A stretch of 64,000 bases of DNA, taken from positions 4,248,501 through 4,312,500 of the forward strand of contig NZ_CP092418.1 of NCBI RefSeq assembly GCF_023716485.1, written 5' to 3'. The notes under the pieces were generated by a model that was not told the origin of the DNA, ran no database searches, and worked only from the letters and a program-made list of their open reading frames with translations. Shown piece by piece: positions 53,689-63,449 of the stretch. Source of the DNA: Microbulbifer variabilis. Its GTDB lineage: Bacteria; Pseudomonadota; Gammaproteobacteria; Pseudomonadales; Cellvibrionaceae. Each line of letters begins with the position of its first letter. Within the stretch, counting starts at the first letter, position 1. Both the position numbers and the translations under genes were made by a program.

Positions 53689-53911
53689 TACTCCCCTCTT
53701 AGAACATTATTGACACTCAAGTGAAGCATTGCATATTTCTTGCACACAAATTCAATTAAATGCATGAGTACAGACTCAGAACAAAATTTTATTTCGCGGA
53801 GTAATATGTGTTTTATTCATACTATGGATATCCAGAATTTACCCGTGTCATAGCTTTCCGTAGAAACCTCAAATATTTATCTGACTTCACAGAATAATAA
53901 GCTGGCCTCCC

Positions 53912-53932
53912 TATAATTCGGTCCGAATTATA
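53912..53932. promoter_or_regulatory. Perfect 21-bp palindrome upstream of the metallopeptidase
   Basis: TATAATTCGG-T-CCGAATTATA, centred 41 bp before the ATG at 53963. It contains TATAAT on both strands, so an operator overlapping the -10 element is plausible. Confidence 0.6.
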
Positions 53933-53962
53933 CCAAATGTAATCGAATCGATCGGGACAGAC

Positions 53963-55843
53963 ATGAACGAGCCATTAAAGTTACTTACAGCCATAAGTTT
54001 ATCCGCTTTTCTTACAGCCTGTGGAGGGGGAGGGGGAGGCTCCGATAATGACAGTAACAATGGTGGCAACCCAGTAAGTGGAGATACAAGTACAGACACT
54101 GATACAGACACAGACACAGACACAGACACAGACACAGACAGTGATAAGGATTCACCAGGGGTGATCACTGGCGGTGAAGGGATTGTCACTGAAGATATAA
54201 AAACCTCAGCTTCCGGCCAGTTGAGTGATAGCTCTAAAGCCAATCAAAATTTTGAGGAATCAAATCTTCAGGGAAAGTATGGCAGCCTCAAAGTTTCCTC
54301 AGATGGCAGTTGGAACTACTCTCTAAATAGTAAACTTGCTAATCCACTAAGTGCTAATGAAATTGCCACAGAAAAGTTCACAGTTGGTTTTGGCAGTAAC
54401 GAAGAAACCACAATCATAACCATATCCATAACTGGAACTGATGATCCCTATACATTTGATCCAGGTTCACCTCTCGCAAAAATGGTTGTGGATAGTAGGG
54501 AGCACGCTCAAGGAATTATGATAATAGAGGATATCGATGGCGATACTCCGAAATTTGTCGAAGGTACCTTCTCTGGCAATTATGGTGAATTTAAAGTTTC
54601 CAATAACGGAGGCTGGGATTACACTCTTAACAACAACACTAATAACTTGAAAGAAGGTGAAACAGTAGAAGATACCATCAAATTCCACTTAACGGATGGT
54701 ATAGAGCAGTCGGTTACGTTTACTGTAGCTACTATAGATCCGACAGAGAGCAGCATTGTATTTATTCTAATGAACTTCTCCGATGGGGCTGCAACAGACC
54801 AAGGAGATCTTACTCATATAGCTAACACTGTATTCAATGATGTAGATTCACTCGATAACGCTTATAGAGAAAATTCTTTCGGACAACTCAAGTTCCTTCG
54901 CCATCGTGTCAAGGATAAGTCATTACAGCACTATTGTTACGGTGAGCAAGGCAAGGAAGAAACTTCACTGGATTGCATTGTCTTCGACATTCCCGATAGT
55001 GAAAATGGCGGAATCTTGAGTATAGAAAATGCTGTTGCCCGAGCACAGGCCGGCCAAGAAGGGGAGTATACAGATGGTGGCTTTGAATGGCGTGATAAGG
55101 CTTATCAATGGGCAACAGACAATCTTTTTGATGAGAATGGCCAACCCCTAAATCTGCGCAACTGGCGTCATCAAGTTTTTATTTACCCAAATGCATCTTA
55201 CAGAGCAGGTCTTGTCGGTGCAGGCATCGCCAGTGTCGGAGGTGGTATGAGCCTGGTCGCTTCCTTCTCTGATCAAAATGTTATGGGACATGAATTAGGT
55301 CACAATATTGGCCTAAGCCATGCAGGCCTCGACAGTAATAATGATGGAGACACTTACGACAGTGGTGATAGCGAATACGGTACTGATGGCTCCCTCATGG
55401 GCAACCGATCCCAATCAAGATTATTTGGCAGTGCTCACCGAGAGTATATGAAATGGTATGACCTCTTTCCTGAGTACACCAAAACTGTTGAGCAAGTTGT
55501 CCCCTCCTCCCAGGATTTAGAATTAGAAGCCATTGAATTAACAGCCGGAGAGCTTTCCGGATCTCTGCCTCAACAGCTAAAGATAGAAAGTGCTGGCAGC
55601 CAAAATGGCGGAAATCATTATTACGTCAACTATCACATAGCTCACGATATACTTAACCCACGATCACAATTTGAAGGTTCAGTAACCGTTCATTATCTTA
55701 ATGGTAGAACATCCAACCATGTTGCTGTACTTGAACAACCAGGTGACAGCTTTACCGACTCAAAAATTGGGCTCTCAATTACATATAAATCTAAGAACTC
55801 TTCCAGTAAATCAGCTGTTGTTAATGTAAGCTATGGACAATAG
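53963..55843 (+). CDS. M11-type (gametolysin-like) zinc metallopeptidase lipoprotein with VCBS repeats
   Basis: 626 residues. Lipobox FLTACGGGGGG (Cys about residue 20), poly-Gly tether, then a (Asp-Thr)n linker (about 45-60), two VCBS-like repeats (about 72-165 and 178-270; GKYGSLKVSSDGSWNYSLN and GNYGEFKVSNNGGWDYTLN) and a metzincin catalytic domain with zinc site His443-Glu444-x-x-His447-x-x-Gly450-x-x-His453 and a possible Met-turn in DGSLMGNRS. Cell-surface protease attached to the outer membrane. Substrate unknown. A perfect palindrome lies before it. Confidence 0.87.
   Translation: MNEPLKLLTAISLSAFLTACGGGGGGSDNDSNNGGNPVSGDTSTDTDTDTDTDTDTDTDSDKDSPGVITGGEGIVTEDIKTSASGQLSDSSKANQNFEESNLQGKYGSLKVSSDGSWNYSLNSKLANPLSANEIATEKFTVGFGSNEETTIITISITGTDDPYTFDPGSPLAKMVVDSREHAQGIMIIEDIDGDTPKFVEGTFSGNYGEFKVSNNGGWDYTLNNNTNNLKEGETVEDTIKFHLTDGIEQSVTFTVATIDPTESSIVFILMNFSDGAATDQGDLTHIANTVFNDVDSLDNAYRENSFGQLKFLRHRVKDKSLQHYCYGEQGKEETSLDCIVFDIPDSENGGILSIENAVARAQAGQEGEYTDGGFEWRDKAYQWATDNLFDENGQPLNLRNWRHQVFIYPNASYRAGLVGAGIASVGGGMSLVASFSDQNVMGHELGHNIGLSHAGLDSNNDGDTYDSGDSEYGTDGSLMGNRSQSRLFGSAHREYMKWYDLFPEYTKTVEQVVPSSQDLELEAIELTAGELSGSLPQQLKIESAGSQNGGNHYYVNYHIAHDILNPRSQFEGSVTVHYLNGRTSNHVAVLEQPGDSFTDSKIGLSITYKSKNSSSKSAVVNVSYGQ
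54104..54139 (+). repeat. ACAGAC hexanucleotide microsatellite, six perfect copies
   Basis: 36 bp encoding (Thr-Asp)6 in the linker of the metallopeptidase. Length changes in 6-bp steps keep the frame and would alter linker length only. Confidence 0.8.
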
Positions 55844-55898
55844 TTTCTGAGCAACTTGACCTATTCCAATCAGAATGGTTATTAAAAGGATAAATATT

Positions 55899-56198
55899 AT
55901 GCTAAGAATTTTTACACTGATCGCGGGGTTGACTTTCACTTTCTTTGTTCAAGCAGAAGAGGTTGTAACTGGAACCCTGGAGGAAATCATCTCTGAAGAT
56001 TTTGAGACTGGGAAAGTAGAAAGACGCTTCGCCTTGAAAGATGAGCAAAGTGGCCACTACTATTTTATTGAAGCAGATGAATTAAAACGCAAGGGCATGA
56101 AATCTGGAGACCGAATAAAGATTCGCGGTGAGCGTGGTGAAAGACGTATGCTACACATCCGGGAAACACAAAAGCTTAAAGCCGCAGGAGAGGAATAA
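55899..56198 (+). CDS. Small secreted protein, unknown
   Basis: 99 residues from ATG 55899 with AAGGAT 7 bp upstream. Signal peptide (MLRIFTLIAGLTFTFFVQA), then a compact beta-rich domain (VVTGTLEEIISEDF..., MKSGDRIKIRGERGERRMLHI) resembling an OB fold. Probably follows the metallopeptidase in one transcript (56 bp gap). Function unknown. Confidence 0.65.
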   Translation: MLRIFTLIAGLTFTFFVQAEEVVTGTLEEIISEDFETGKVERRFALKDEQSGHYYFIEADELKRKGMKSGDRIKIRGERGERRMLHIRETQKLKAAGEE

Positions 56199-56310
56199 TC
56201 CGGATGGCTTACCCTAACAGCAAACCAGCGCTTGAGTTTCTTTTGCAAATTATTTTTAGATCGTGAAAGTGGAATTGTAAACCTAAGCACTTACTTCTTA
56301 TCGATTTTTA

Positions 56311-56334
56311 GCCCTGCCTATTGCAGGGCATTTT
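56311..56334. terminator. Hairpin terminator between convergent genes
   Basis: GCCCTGC / GCAGGGC, 7-bp perfect arms, loop CTATT, A/T-rich flanks. Confidence 0.65.
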
Positions 56335-56349
56335 ACACTTCCCATTAAT

Positions 56350-57870
56350 TCATCCACCATCTCCCAACGACAATAAATGAAGCTGCTGTAAATGAGATTT
56401 AAAATTAAGGGCGCAACGGCGATTAAAATCCTTGATCTCCTCAATTTTATACTTATGTGCGAGTTCATTCCCCGATCGTAATTGCTCCTGGCTCGGATAA
56501 ACACCCTTCCCAGTCAACAGGCAATTCCAGGATACATTCGGAAAATAGACATCCAGTTTTTGATCCAGTAATTCATCAGTAATATTCTTGCCTGCCATCC
56601 AGGACATCAAGATTGAACGCAGGGAGGGAGATATCTTTTCATTAGTGCCATTGGCAATCCAATAATCCGTATCTGCTCTCGAACTAATACGGTAGTGACA
56701 GACGATATAGTCCCGTACCGCATCAAAACGAGCGCTGATACGATTATTAAAGTCATCCCTATACTTATCTGTATGATCACCATTGTTATAGGCCTCTATA
56801 AAGCGCACCACGGTTTCCTGAACCATATCAAGCGCCGTTGCCTCCAAAGGCTCAATAAAGCCTTGGGAGAGCCCCACCGCCAGGCAGTTCTTGGCCCAGT
56901 GTTGAGCAACCCGTCCAACCTTAAACTTTAATCTACGCGCTTCGACATCACTGTCCAACAACCCCAAGTGAGCGCGAAATTCCGTTTCCGCCTTGTCATC
57001 GTCGACAAAGCGAGAGCTGTAAACATAGCCGTTGCCATTGCGATTGGTCAGCGGGATTTGCCAGGCCCAGCCATATTTCATCGCAGTAGAAATAGTGTGC
57101 GGTGCATACTCCCTTTCCTGGTCTGTAGCAAATACAACCGCAGAGTCGTTAAACAGACTCTCAGCGCTACTAATAAATGGAACCTTCAGAGATTGTTGTA
57201 TAAGATTTCCACGAAAGCCGGAACTGTCCACATACAGATCCGCTTTGAGAGCCTCACCATCAGTAGTTTTCAGGTGATCAATATTCCCCTGTGCATCGAG
57301 CATGGCGCCAGCCACTGTCGCCACCTTATAGCGAACCCCTTTTTTTTCGGCAACACGACGCAGGAACTGGCCCAATAAACCAGAATCAAAATGGTAGCCA
57401 TAGGCAATTTCAAAAGGGAAGTTTTCCGGCGCGACTGGAGATAATTTTTGCCGGATCATCTCAGTGGCCAGAAAGAAGTGGTCCGGGTGTCCCTCCAAGT
57501 CAACACCTTTCCTGCGCAGGTAACTATTATGAAAAAATGCCGGAATAGTAAATTGGTCCGGCTGGCCGACAAAGGGATGAACATACTCGGTAAAGCCCGG
57601 TTTAACGGACCAATCCCTAAAGGTAATACCCACTTTGTAAGTAGCGTTACAGGCAGGCATCCACTCCGATTCGCTAACCCCTATAGTCTCCATAAAACCT
57701 TTTAGCGGCGGAGTTGATCCCTCCCCCACACCGATAATCCCAATATCCGGTGATTCCACCAGGGTGATATCAAACCCTTTATTCTGCCAATGGGTCGCCA
57801 TCAGATTGGCGGTTATCCAGCCAGCGGTACCCCCGCCAAGAATAATTATTTTTTTGCGTTGATTGCTCAT
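56350..57870 (-). CDS. Tryptophan-halogenase-family flavoprotein
   Basis: About 506 residues from ATG 57870 (GAGAG upstream); the frame upstream to 57957 is probably not translated. FAD-binding GGGTAGWITANLMA and the family motif WAWQIPLTNRNG are present. The Lys of the halogenase active site (ACNATYKVGITFRDW) is retained. Such proteins sit beside TonB receptors in many carbohydrate loci of Proteobacteria; their substrate there is unknown. Downstream of the receptor on the same strand after a 121-bp gap with a hairpin. Confidence 0.9.
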   Translation of the reverse strand: MSNQRKKIIILGGGTAGWITANLMATHWQNKGFDITLVESPDIGIIGVGEGSTPPLKGFMETIGVSESEWMPACNATYKVGITFRDWSVKPGFTEYVHPFVGQPDQFTIPAFFHNSYLRRKGVDLEGHPDHFFLATEMIRQKLSPVAPENFPFEIAYGYHFDSGLLGQFLRRVAEKKGVRYKVATVAGAMLDAQGNIDHLKTTDGEALKADLYVDSSGFRGNLIQQSLKVPFISSAESLFNDSAVVFATDQEREYAPHTISTAMKYGWAWQIPLTNRNGNGYVYSSRFVDDDKAETEFRAHLGLLDSDVEARRLKFKVGRVAQHWAKNCLAVGLSQGFIEPLEATALDMVQETVVRFIEAYNNGDHTDKYRDDFNNRISARFDAVRDYIVCHYRISSRADTDYWIANGTNEKISPSLRSILMSWMAGKNITDELLDQKLDVYFPNVSWNCLLTGKGVYPSQEQLRSGNELAHKYKIEEIKDFNRRCALNFKSHLQQLHLLSLGDGG

Positions 57871-57915
57871 GGCGACTCTCAAAAATTCAGCACCGCACTT
57901 ATTGTCGGGCCTTTT

Positions 57916-57948
57916 AACCGCCCGGCAAGCGTAGCTCAGCGGGCGGTT
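57916..57948 (-). other. Hairpin between the TonB receptor and the halogenase-like gene
   Basis: AACCGCCCG / CGGGCGGTT (9-bp arms, 15-nt loop) in the intercistronic gap, without a U-run on the minus-strand transcript. May set relative mRNA levels. Confidence 0.45.
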
Positions 57949-57991
57949 TCTTATCACACCTTCAGTTTTACACCAAAAGAATCAGCGGCAC

Positions 57992-60859
57992 TTAGTAGCT
58001 ATAGTTCAAGCCGAGGTAGAACTGACGCCCAAACTCAGTGTATTCACCGAGAACACCATCTACTCCGTAGGATTTCACATCAGCCTCATCAGTAAGATTG
58101 TTCGCTGAGAAAACCACATCGATACCATTATCGAATGCATAGGATATCTGAGCATCAACGGTAGTGTACGCCTGAGCTAAGGCCGGAGTAGAGCCTCCCG
58201 GTATCGGCATAATCAGGATAAACTCATCCCGATAGCGAACATTGACGTGGGAGCTGAAATTACCGATGTCCCAGAATACTGTAGTGCTCCAGACATTTTC
58301 AGAGAGGCCCGGCAACGGCAGGTTTTCACCATAAAGGTTACCGCCACTCACTTCGGTTTCACTCTCAGTATATGAATAGCTGGCGGTCATACCCAAGCCA
58401 GCCCAAATACCCGGCAGCTGATCAAAGGTTTTGGTACCCGCAAGCTCGATGCCTCGAATATAACCACCCTTGTCGTTGTTCACGTAAGTTTCGAAAGCGC
58501 CGGCTTCCAGACCAACGGGAATTTCAATGCCCAGGGAATCAAACAGCGCCGTTCGATCTGCCTGGCTGTCCAGGTAGATATACTGCTTTTCTACCAGGCT
58601 TTCGATATCTTTCCAGAAAATAGCTGCAGTTACCGCACCGCCATCTTCAAAATAGTGCTCATAAGCCAGGTCAAACTGGTTTGCACGGAAAGGATCGAGG
58701 TAGGGAGAACCTTTGGTCCATACATTGTATTCAGTATCGTTCGTTTCGTTATTAACGCTGTTCCAGGAACCAGCGCCGCCCTTCAGCTGCCCAACCGGTG
58801 GACGACCCATCACTTTAGCTGCAGCAAAGCGAATATAGTCCTGCTCGGTCAGCTCAAAGTTCAAGTTAAGGGAAGGCAGGGTGTCTGTGTATTCGGGGCC
58901 GTACTCAACATAGTCGAAGCTATCTGAAGTTACACCCACGTCATCAGTAATTTCGATACCATTACCGGCACCCACATTTTGGATACCGCTGGACTTCACA
59001 TCGGTTTCAACAACCCGTACACCGAAATTACCAGTTACTGGAATACTACCCAGCTGGGTTTCGATATTGGCCATCAAGTAGTAGGCAAAGACTTCCTCTT
59101 TCATCGTCCCGGACTCAACGAAAGTCCAGTCCTGGCTAAATGCCTTTTTACCTTCGTAATTACCGGCACCAAAAATACTGGAGGCCAGGGCATCCATATC
59201 GTTGACTACGAACTGTGGTATCCCGCTGGTGGATTCAACACTGACATAGCCGTCCAGTAGTTGCGGCTCACAATCAATGTCGGACAGGTTATCCGCACAG
59301 TAGCCATTGAATTGGCCATCGCGGCTACCGTAAAGGAAAGCTCCACGTTCAGAGTCAAAAGTGCGCTCAGAGACACGGAATCCTGCCTCAATAGAGGCAA
59401 TGGCTCGCCACTCCACATCGAACTTGTAATCGAACTTGAAGGCTTCAACCTTATCGGTGTACTCGTGGGGGTATTCTTCGTAGCGCGACAAACGCATGGT
59501 ATCCAGATCGGTGAAATCTACACCGGAGAAAACGCCTGAGGGAATACCGTCGCCATTGAGGGAATAGGCAAAGCTCTGCCCAGCAGCTTCCTCCCAGGTC
59601 TCTAAGTTACCATCGTCATCGTAGGTCAGGTCGTAAGCGTGCATGGACACAATCTGGTCCTTGCGCGTCTTGGTGCCTTTACTGTAGGAGTAGTCAACGG
59701 CCAGGGTGTGGCGATCACCTAAATTCCACTCCAGGTTCAGACCAATACTGTCGCTGTCCGCCTGAGTGGATTGATCCTCAGAGCGGGATTCAAACCAGGG
59801 GCTGGAATGATCAACTGTTTTTGGGTCGGTAATAATTACCGTACCATCGGTAACCACACCGCCATTCACTTCGGTATCGGAAAGGGTATAAAAGTTTGTA
59901 TTGGCCAGACCACCAACCGTAATACCGTGGCGAGTATCCACACGCTCAAAGTCAGACTTAAAATAATCTAACTGGGCCTTGAAACCATCGGTAGGCTCAA
60001 AAACGACGCTGGCCAGGTAACCATTACGAGTATCGGTACCATCACCGGATTGCCACTGGAACGCTCGCGGTAAAACATCTTCACTACCATCACCATCGAA
60101 ATCATTCCCCGGCTCATAACCGATTTGGTCATCTGCACCCGTGCGGGACTTTACAAAGCTGTTCGGCTGCTCAAGGTGAGAATAACCCAGGGCTACGCCC
60201 ACCTTGTCATCCATAAATTTACCCATGTACGACAGCGTGACGCGCTCACCGAATTCGTCGGCACCGACGTCATCTGCTGCGTCGTTAAACGACATACGCA
60301 CATTGGCATTAAAGTTGTGTTCTTTGTCGGCGTCGAGAGGATTGGCTGTTTTCAGCTCTACAGAGCCCGCCACGCCACCTTCGATATGAGAGGCTTTCGG
60401 AGTCTTGTAAACCGCCGCCTGATTAATCAGCTCAGCTGGGTACTGGTCAAAAGACATCCAGCGAGTACTTTCGGTATAACCACTGGTAGAGGCCTGCTCA
60501 CGACCATTCAGGGTGGTCTGCAGGAAGTCGCCGTTCATACCGCGGATATTTAGCTGTGAGGACTGACCGTTGGATCGCACGGTGGTTACACCGGGCAGGC
60601 GGCCCAGGGCATCGGCGATTGATTGGTCGGGAAGAGATGACAGAGCGCCCGCATCTACTACATCGGCCACAACATCAGCGGCGCGCTTGGCTTCAACGGA
60701 GTCCAAAACGCTGGTGCGAATACCGGTAACTGTTACTTCTTCCAGTGTTTCCTGCTCCTGCGCATAGACACCAACCGAGGTGGACACGGAGGCCGCGATG
60801 GCAGCAGATAGCAAAGTGGGTCTGAGCGCCCCTTTACCTTTATTGGATAGACTCATCAT
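57992..60859 (-). CDS. TonB-dependent receptor, maltodextrin type
   Basis: 955 residues. Signal peptide (LLSAAIAASVSTSVGVYAQ), plug with TonB-box-like ETLEEVTVTGIRTS and LPGVTTVRSNGQSSQLNIRGMNG, then a 22-stranded barrel ending FGRQFYLGLNYSY with aromatic terminus. Similar in length and plug sequence to MalA-type receptors of Xanthomonas and Caulobacter. Imports maltodextrins across the outer membrane with TonB/ExbBD energy. Site B, the best MalT-like repeat, is 63 bp upstream of the ATG. Confidence 0.93.
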   Translation of the reverse strand: MMSLSNKGKGALRPTLLSAAIAASVSTSVGVYAQEQETLEEVTVTGIRTSVLDSVEAKRAADVVADVVDAGALSSLPDQSIADALGRLPGVTTVRSNGQSSQLNIRGMNGDFLQTTLNGREQASTSGYTESTRWMSFDQYPAELINQAAVYKTPKASHIEGGVAGSVELKTANPLDADKEHNFNANVRMSFNDAADDVGADEFGERVTLSYMGKFMDDKVGVALGYSHLEQPNSFVKSRTGADDQIGYEPGNDFDGDGSEDVLPRAFQWQSGDGTDTRNGYLASVVFEPTDGFKAQLDYFKSDFERVDTRHGITVGGLANTNFYTLSDTEVNGGVVTDGTVIITDPKTVDHSSPWFESRSEDQSTQADSDSIGLNLEWNLGDRHTLAVDYSYSKGTKTRKDQIVSMHAYDLTYDDDGNLETWEEAAGQSFAYSLNGDGIPSGVFSGVDFTDLDTMRLSRYEEYPHEYTDKVEAFKFDYKFDVEWRAIASIEAGFRVSERTFDSERGAFLYGSRDGQFNGYCADNLSDIDCEPQLLDGYVSVESTSGIPQFVVNDMDALASSIFGAGNYEGKKAFSQDWTFVESGTMKEEVFAYYLMANIETQLGSIPVTGNFGVRVVETDVKSSGIQNVGAGNGIEITDDVGVTSDSFDYVEYGPEYTDTLPSLNLNFELTEQDYIRFAAAKVMGRPPVGQLKGGAGSWNSVNNETNDTEYNVWTKGSPYLDPFRANQFDLAYEHYFEDGGAVTAAIFWKDIESLVEKQYIYLDSQADRTALFDSLGIEIPVGLEAGAFETYVNNDKGGYIRGIELAGTKTFDQLPGIWAGLGMTASYSYTESETEVSGGNLYGENLPLPGLSENVWSTTVFWDIGNFSSHVNVRYRDEFILIMPIPGGSTPALAQAYTTVDAQISYAFDNGIDVVFSANNLTDEADVKSYGVDGVLGEYTEFGRQFYLGLNYSY

Positions 60860-60921
60860 CTTCTCCCTGGACTTATCGTTATGTTGAGACCCTGCATCCT
60901 AGGGCGGCCCCTAATCCATAA

Positions 60922-60945
60922 CATCCTCCCCTGAGGGGGAGGAGG
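60922..60945. promoter_or_regulatory. MalT-box-like inverted repeat (site B)
   Basis: CATCCTCCCC - TGAG - GGGGAGGAGG. The right arm GGGGAGGAGG matches the E. coli MalT-box consensus fully; the left arm matches 9 of 10. It is 63-86 bp upstream of the receptor ATG. Confidence 0.65.
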
Positions 60946-61169
60946 TGGGAGAAACTGTGACTGCTGTCACGCAGCTATGCCGCTTAATTGTACGCGATAG
61001 AGTTAACGTAAAAGATACCTGACAGGAAAGGCGAAAAAGGGATTTATAGCTTCAACACTGTGAAACCTCCTGGAGGCCAGGGGTAAGGAGGCCCTGAGTA
61101 TCCTCTCAACTATTTTTGTAGCGCCCCCAAAATGGTTGACCTCCTCTTTTCAGGGGCAAAATAGGCAAA

Positions 61170-62132
61170 TCAGCCTTCTAACTGCACCGCAGCACCGATT
61201 AGAGCTTGGTAACCGGCATTCAAAGCATATACCGGCACGGCTTCCAGCCACGGTGCAACCCGCCCCTTGTTAAGGAAGCGCTGTTCGAACTCACTTTCTG
61301 GCAGTAGCTCAGCGATCCGAGGCAGGATGCCCCCTCCCAGGAAAACACCACCGCGAGCCCCCATATACAGCGCAGCATCTCCCGCGGCACTGCCAAGGAA
61401 ATTGAGGAAATCCAGCAGGGTTTCACGACACATAGGATCGGTATTATCCAGGCCACGGGCGCTCACATCCGGCGGTGTCAGTGCCTCAGGAGTGCGGCCA
61501 TTTAACTCACACACGGCACGGTAAAGGTTCACCAATCCGCTACCAGAAAGAACCCACTCATTAAAAACCGGACACCGACTCTTCATCAGGATCTGTAGCA
61601 GTTGCAGTTCGCGTTCAGTGGATACTGTCAGGTTGGCATGGCCACCCTCGCCTGCAAGCACATGATAGCGGCCATCTGCCTCGGCTAGGCCTGCTACGCC
61701 AAGGCCGGTTCCCGGACCCAGTACTACCATGGGCGCACCCTGTGGACGAGGCACATCCCTCAGCACGGTATAATCGCTACTGGACAGGCGCGGTAGTGAC
61801 TGAGCCAGCGCGGCAAAATCATTAATCAGCTCCAGATGGGGGAACTGAAATTCCTCGGCCAGGGCCGTTGCATCAATGCTCCAGCCCAGGTTGGTCATAT
61901 AAACGCGCTTTCCAGAGGGAGTCTTCTCCAGCGGGCCTGCAGCAGCAATACACACTTTCTCTGGCCTGGGCTGATCGAGGCTATCGAGCCAATGCTGCAA
62001 CGCAGCATCAAATCCTTCAAAGCGTTTGCAGTCCACTACTTTCAGCCCCTCTAGCTGATAGCCCTCTGCAATTGGCTTGGCTATCGCAAAACGGGCGTTG
62101 GTGCCGCCGATATCCGCTACGATACTCGTCAT
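61170..62132 (-). CDS. glk: Glucokinase
   Basis: 320 residues of the bacterial Glk (PF02685) type. Seen: phosphate-binding DIGGTNARFA at residues 7-16, catalytic Asp in LELINDFAALAQ, and second phosphate loop LGPGTGLGVAGL, with EGGHANL for sugar binding. Converts glucose released by the maltodextrin enzymes to glucose-6-phosphate in the cytosol. AGGGAT before ATG. Same strand as the TonB receptor, with 310 bp between them. Confidence 0.93.
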   Translation of the reverse strand: MTSIVADIGGTNARFAIAKPIAEGYQLEGLKVVDCKRFEGFDAALQHWLDSLDQPRPEKVCIAAAGPLEKTPSGKRVYMTNLGWSIDATALAEEFQFPHLELINDFAALAQSLPRLSSSDYTVLRDVPRPQGAPMVVLGPGTGLGVAGLAEADGRYHVLAGEGGHANLTVSTERELQLLQILMKSRCPVFNEWVLSGSGLVNLYRAVCELNGRTPEALTPPDVSARGLDNTDPMCRETLLDFLNFLGSAAGDAALYMGARGGVFLGGGILPRIAELLPESEFEQRFLNKGRVAPWLEAVPVYALNAGYQALIGAAVQLEG

Positions 62133-62359
62133 AGTTATCCCTGTTCAGATCCCCAAAAAAAAGGAATATAAGTTACGGTGTCAGAGAAGATATTGCCAGT
62201 CCCAAAAGTATTCCTACCGGACCATTCAACCCAAAAAGAAACCGGTTAACCCAGAGAGCCTCTGACATATTTGCAGTAAAATACCGAGTAACCACAATAA
62301 TTAGACTGCAAGCTTTTGATTGGTCACAGGAAAGAGCTTATTTAAGTTTAAGCAAAACT

Positions 62360-62668
62360 TTAGCGCGTCTCTGGGGCTAGCGCCTTCAGCGATGCAGCAA
62401 AGTCTCGCATCTCCTCTTTACTGTAGCGACTCAAAACCCGCTTTTGCGATGCGGGCTGAAATTGAATCCCCACCCCTTGGCGTCTCGCCACTTGCGGCCG
62501 TACCGGACGAGGGCAAAATCCCCCTCCACAATTGGGACAGACATTGCTCAAAATCTCCTCAACACAGGACTTGCAAAAGGTACACTCATAAGTACAAATC
62601 ATCGCCTCTACAGAATTAGGGGGGAGATCTTTATCGCAACTCTCACAATTCGGTCTTAATTCCAGCAT
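62360..62668 (-). CDS. DUF1272-family zinc-ribbon protein
   Basis: 102 residues. Four paired cysteines typical of DUF1272: CESCDKDLP, CTYECTFCKSCVEEIL and CPNCGGGF. The last 45 residues are a less conserved tail. GGGAG before ATG. Probably binds zinc; role unknown. Confidence 0.88.
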   Translation of the reverse strand: MLELRPNCESCDKDLPPNSVEAMICTYECTFCKSCVEEILSNVCPNCGGGFCPRPVRPQVARRQGVGIQFQPASQKRVLSRYSKEEMRDFAASLKALAPETR

Positions 62669-63078
62669 TCTAGACTCCCTTTTATTGGCTAGAAATTTTT
62701 TGACAATAATCGTTTTTATTACTTGCTGTTTATGTGGATAAATTTACAATCCGAAAGCTGCAGGTAATTCATATTCCGTTATATCAGGCAAAGAAAAAAC
62801 CACCCTTTTTTGAAAATTCACAGACTGTTTTTCCAACCGGTACAAATAAGAACATTCAAACAAAACCACCAATATTATCGCAGTTTTTGTAAAAATAATG
62901 GTATAAAAATGACAATAAGTCGTCATAATCCGTCATCTACGTCCGTAACGGAATACACAGCAAAAAAATCTTTCACTCCCGACCTAGGCAATCAGCTTCG
63001 CAAGGGCTAATCACAGTCGCACATAATCAAGAATAATTTCTGGTAAAATGTGTTTTTTCCAGAAATAAAAAGATTTAC
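62669..63078. other. Gene-free AT-rich interval
   Basis: 410 bp, low GC, no supported gene, no strong symmetric site noticed. Confidence 0.4.
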
Positions 63079-63390
63079 CTAAACACTACCTTCAGATTCC
63101 ACAACCAGAATACGAGCCTCACCAACAGGATGAGCTACATGTTCCGTGCCCTCGGAAGCGTGGAATATATCACCAGGCCCAAGAAGTTCCGATTCGGTTC
63201 TACCTGCCACTTTGTAAAACATTTCTACACGACCATCGAGAACAGCAAAGACTTCCTGGCCATCATTGATATGCCAAATATAAGGTTTATTAGTCCAATG
63301 CAGTTTAGTGGTAATCCCGTTCATATTTGCGATCAGTTGCGATTCCCAGGGCTTACTACCGGTAAAATCTCTGCTGCGCACTATTCTCAT
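63079..63390 (-). CDS. Small cupin-domain protein
   Basis: 103 residues, one cupin fold. Motif 1: NDGQEVFAVLDGRVEMF with YIWHIN before it; motif 2: GDIFHASEGTEHVAHPVGEA. His and Glu of both motifs are kept, so a metal site is likely. Substrate unknown. Confidence 0.8.
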   Translation of the reverse strand: MRIVRSRDFTGSKPWESQLIANMNGITTKLHWTNKPYIWHINDGQEVFAVLDGRVEMFYKVAGRTESELLGPGDIFHASEGTEHVAHPVGEARILVVESEGSV

Positions 63391-63449
63391 AATGTTTATT
63401 CCAATATCGCTTTATAAAATTTCCGGCATCGTCATTTAGAGAGTGGTAA

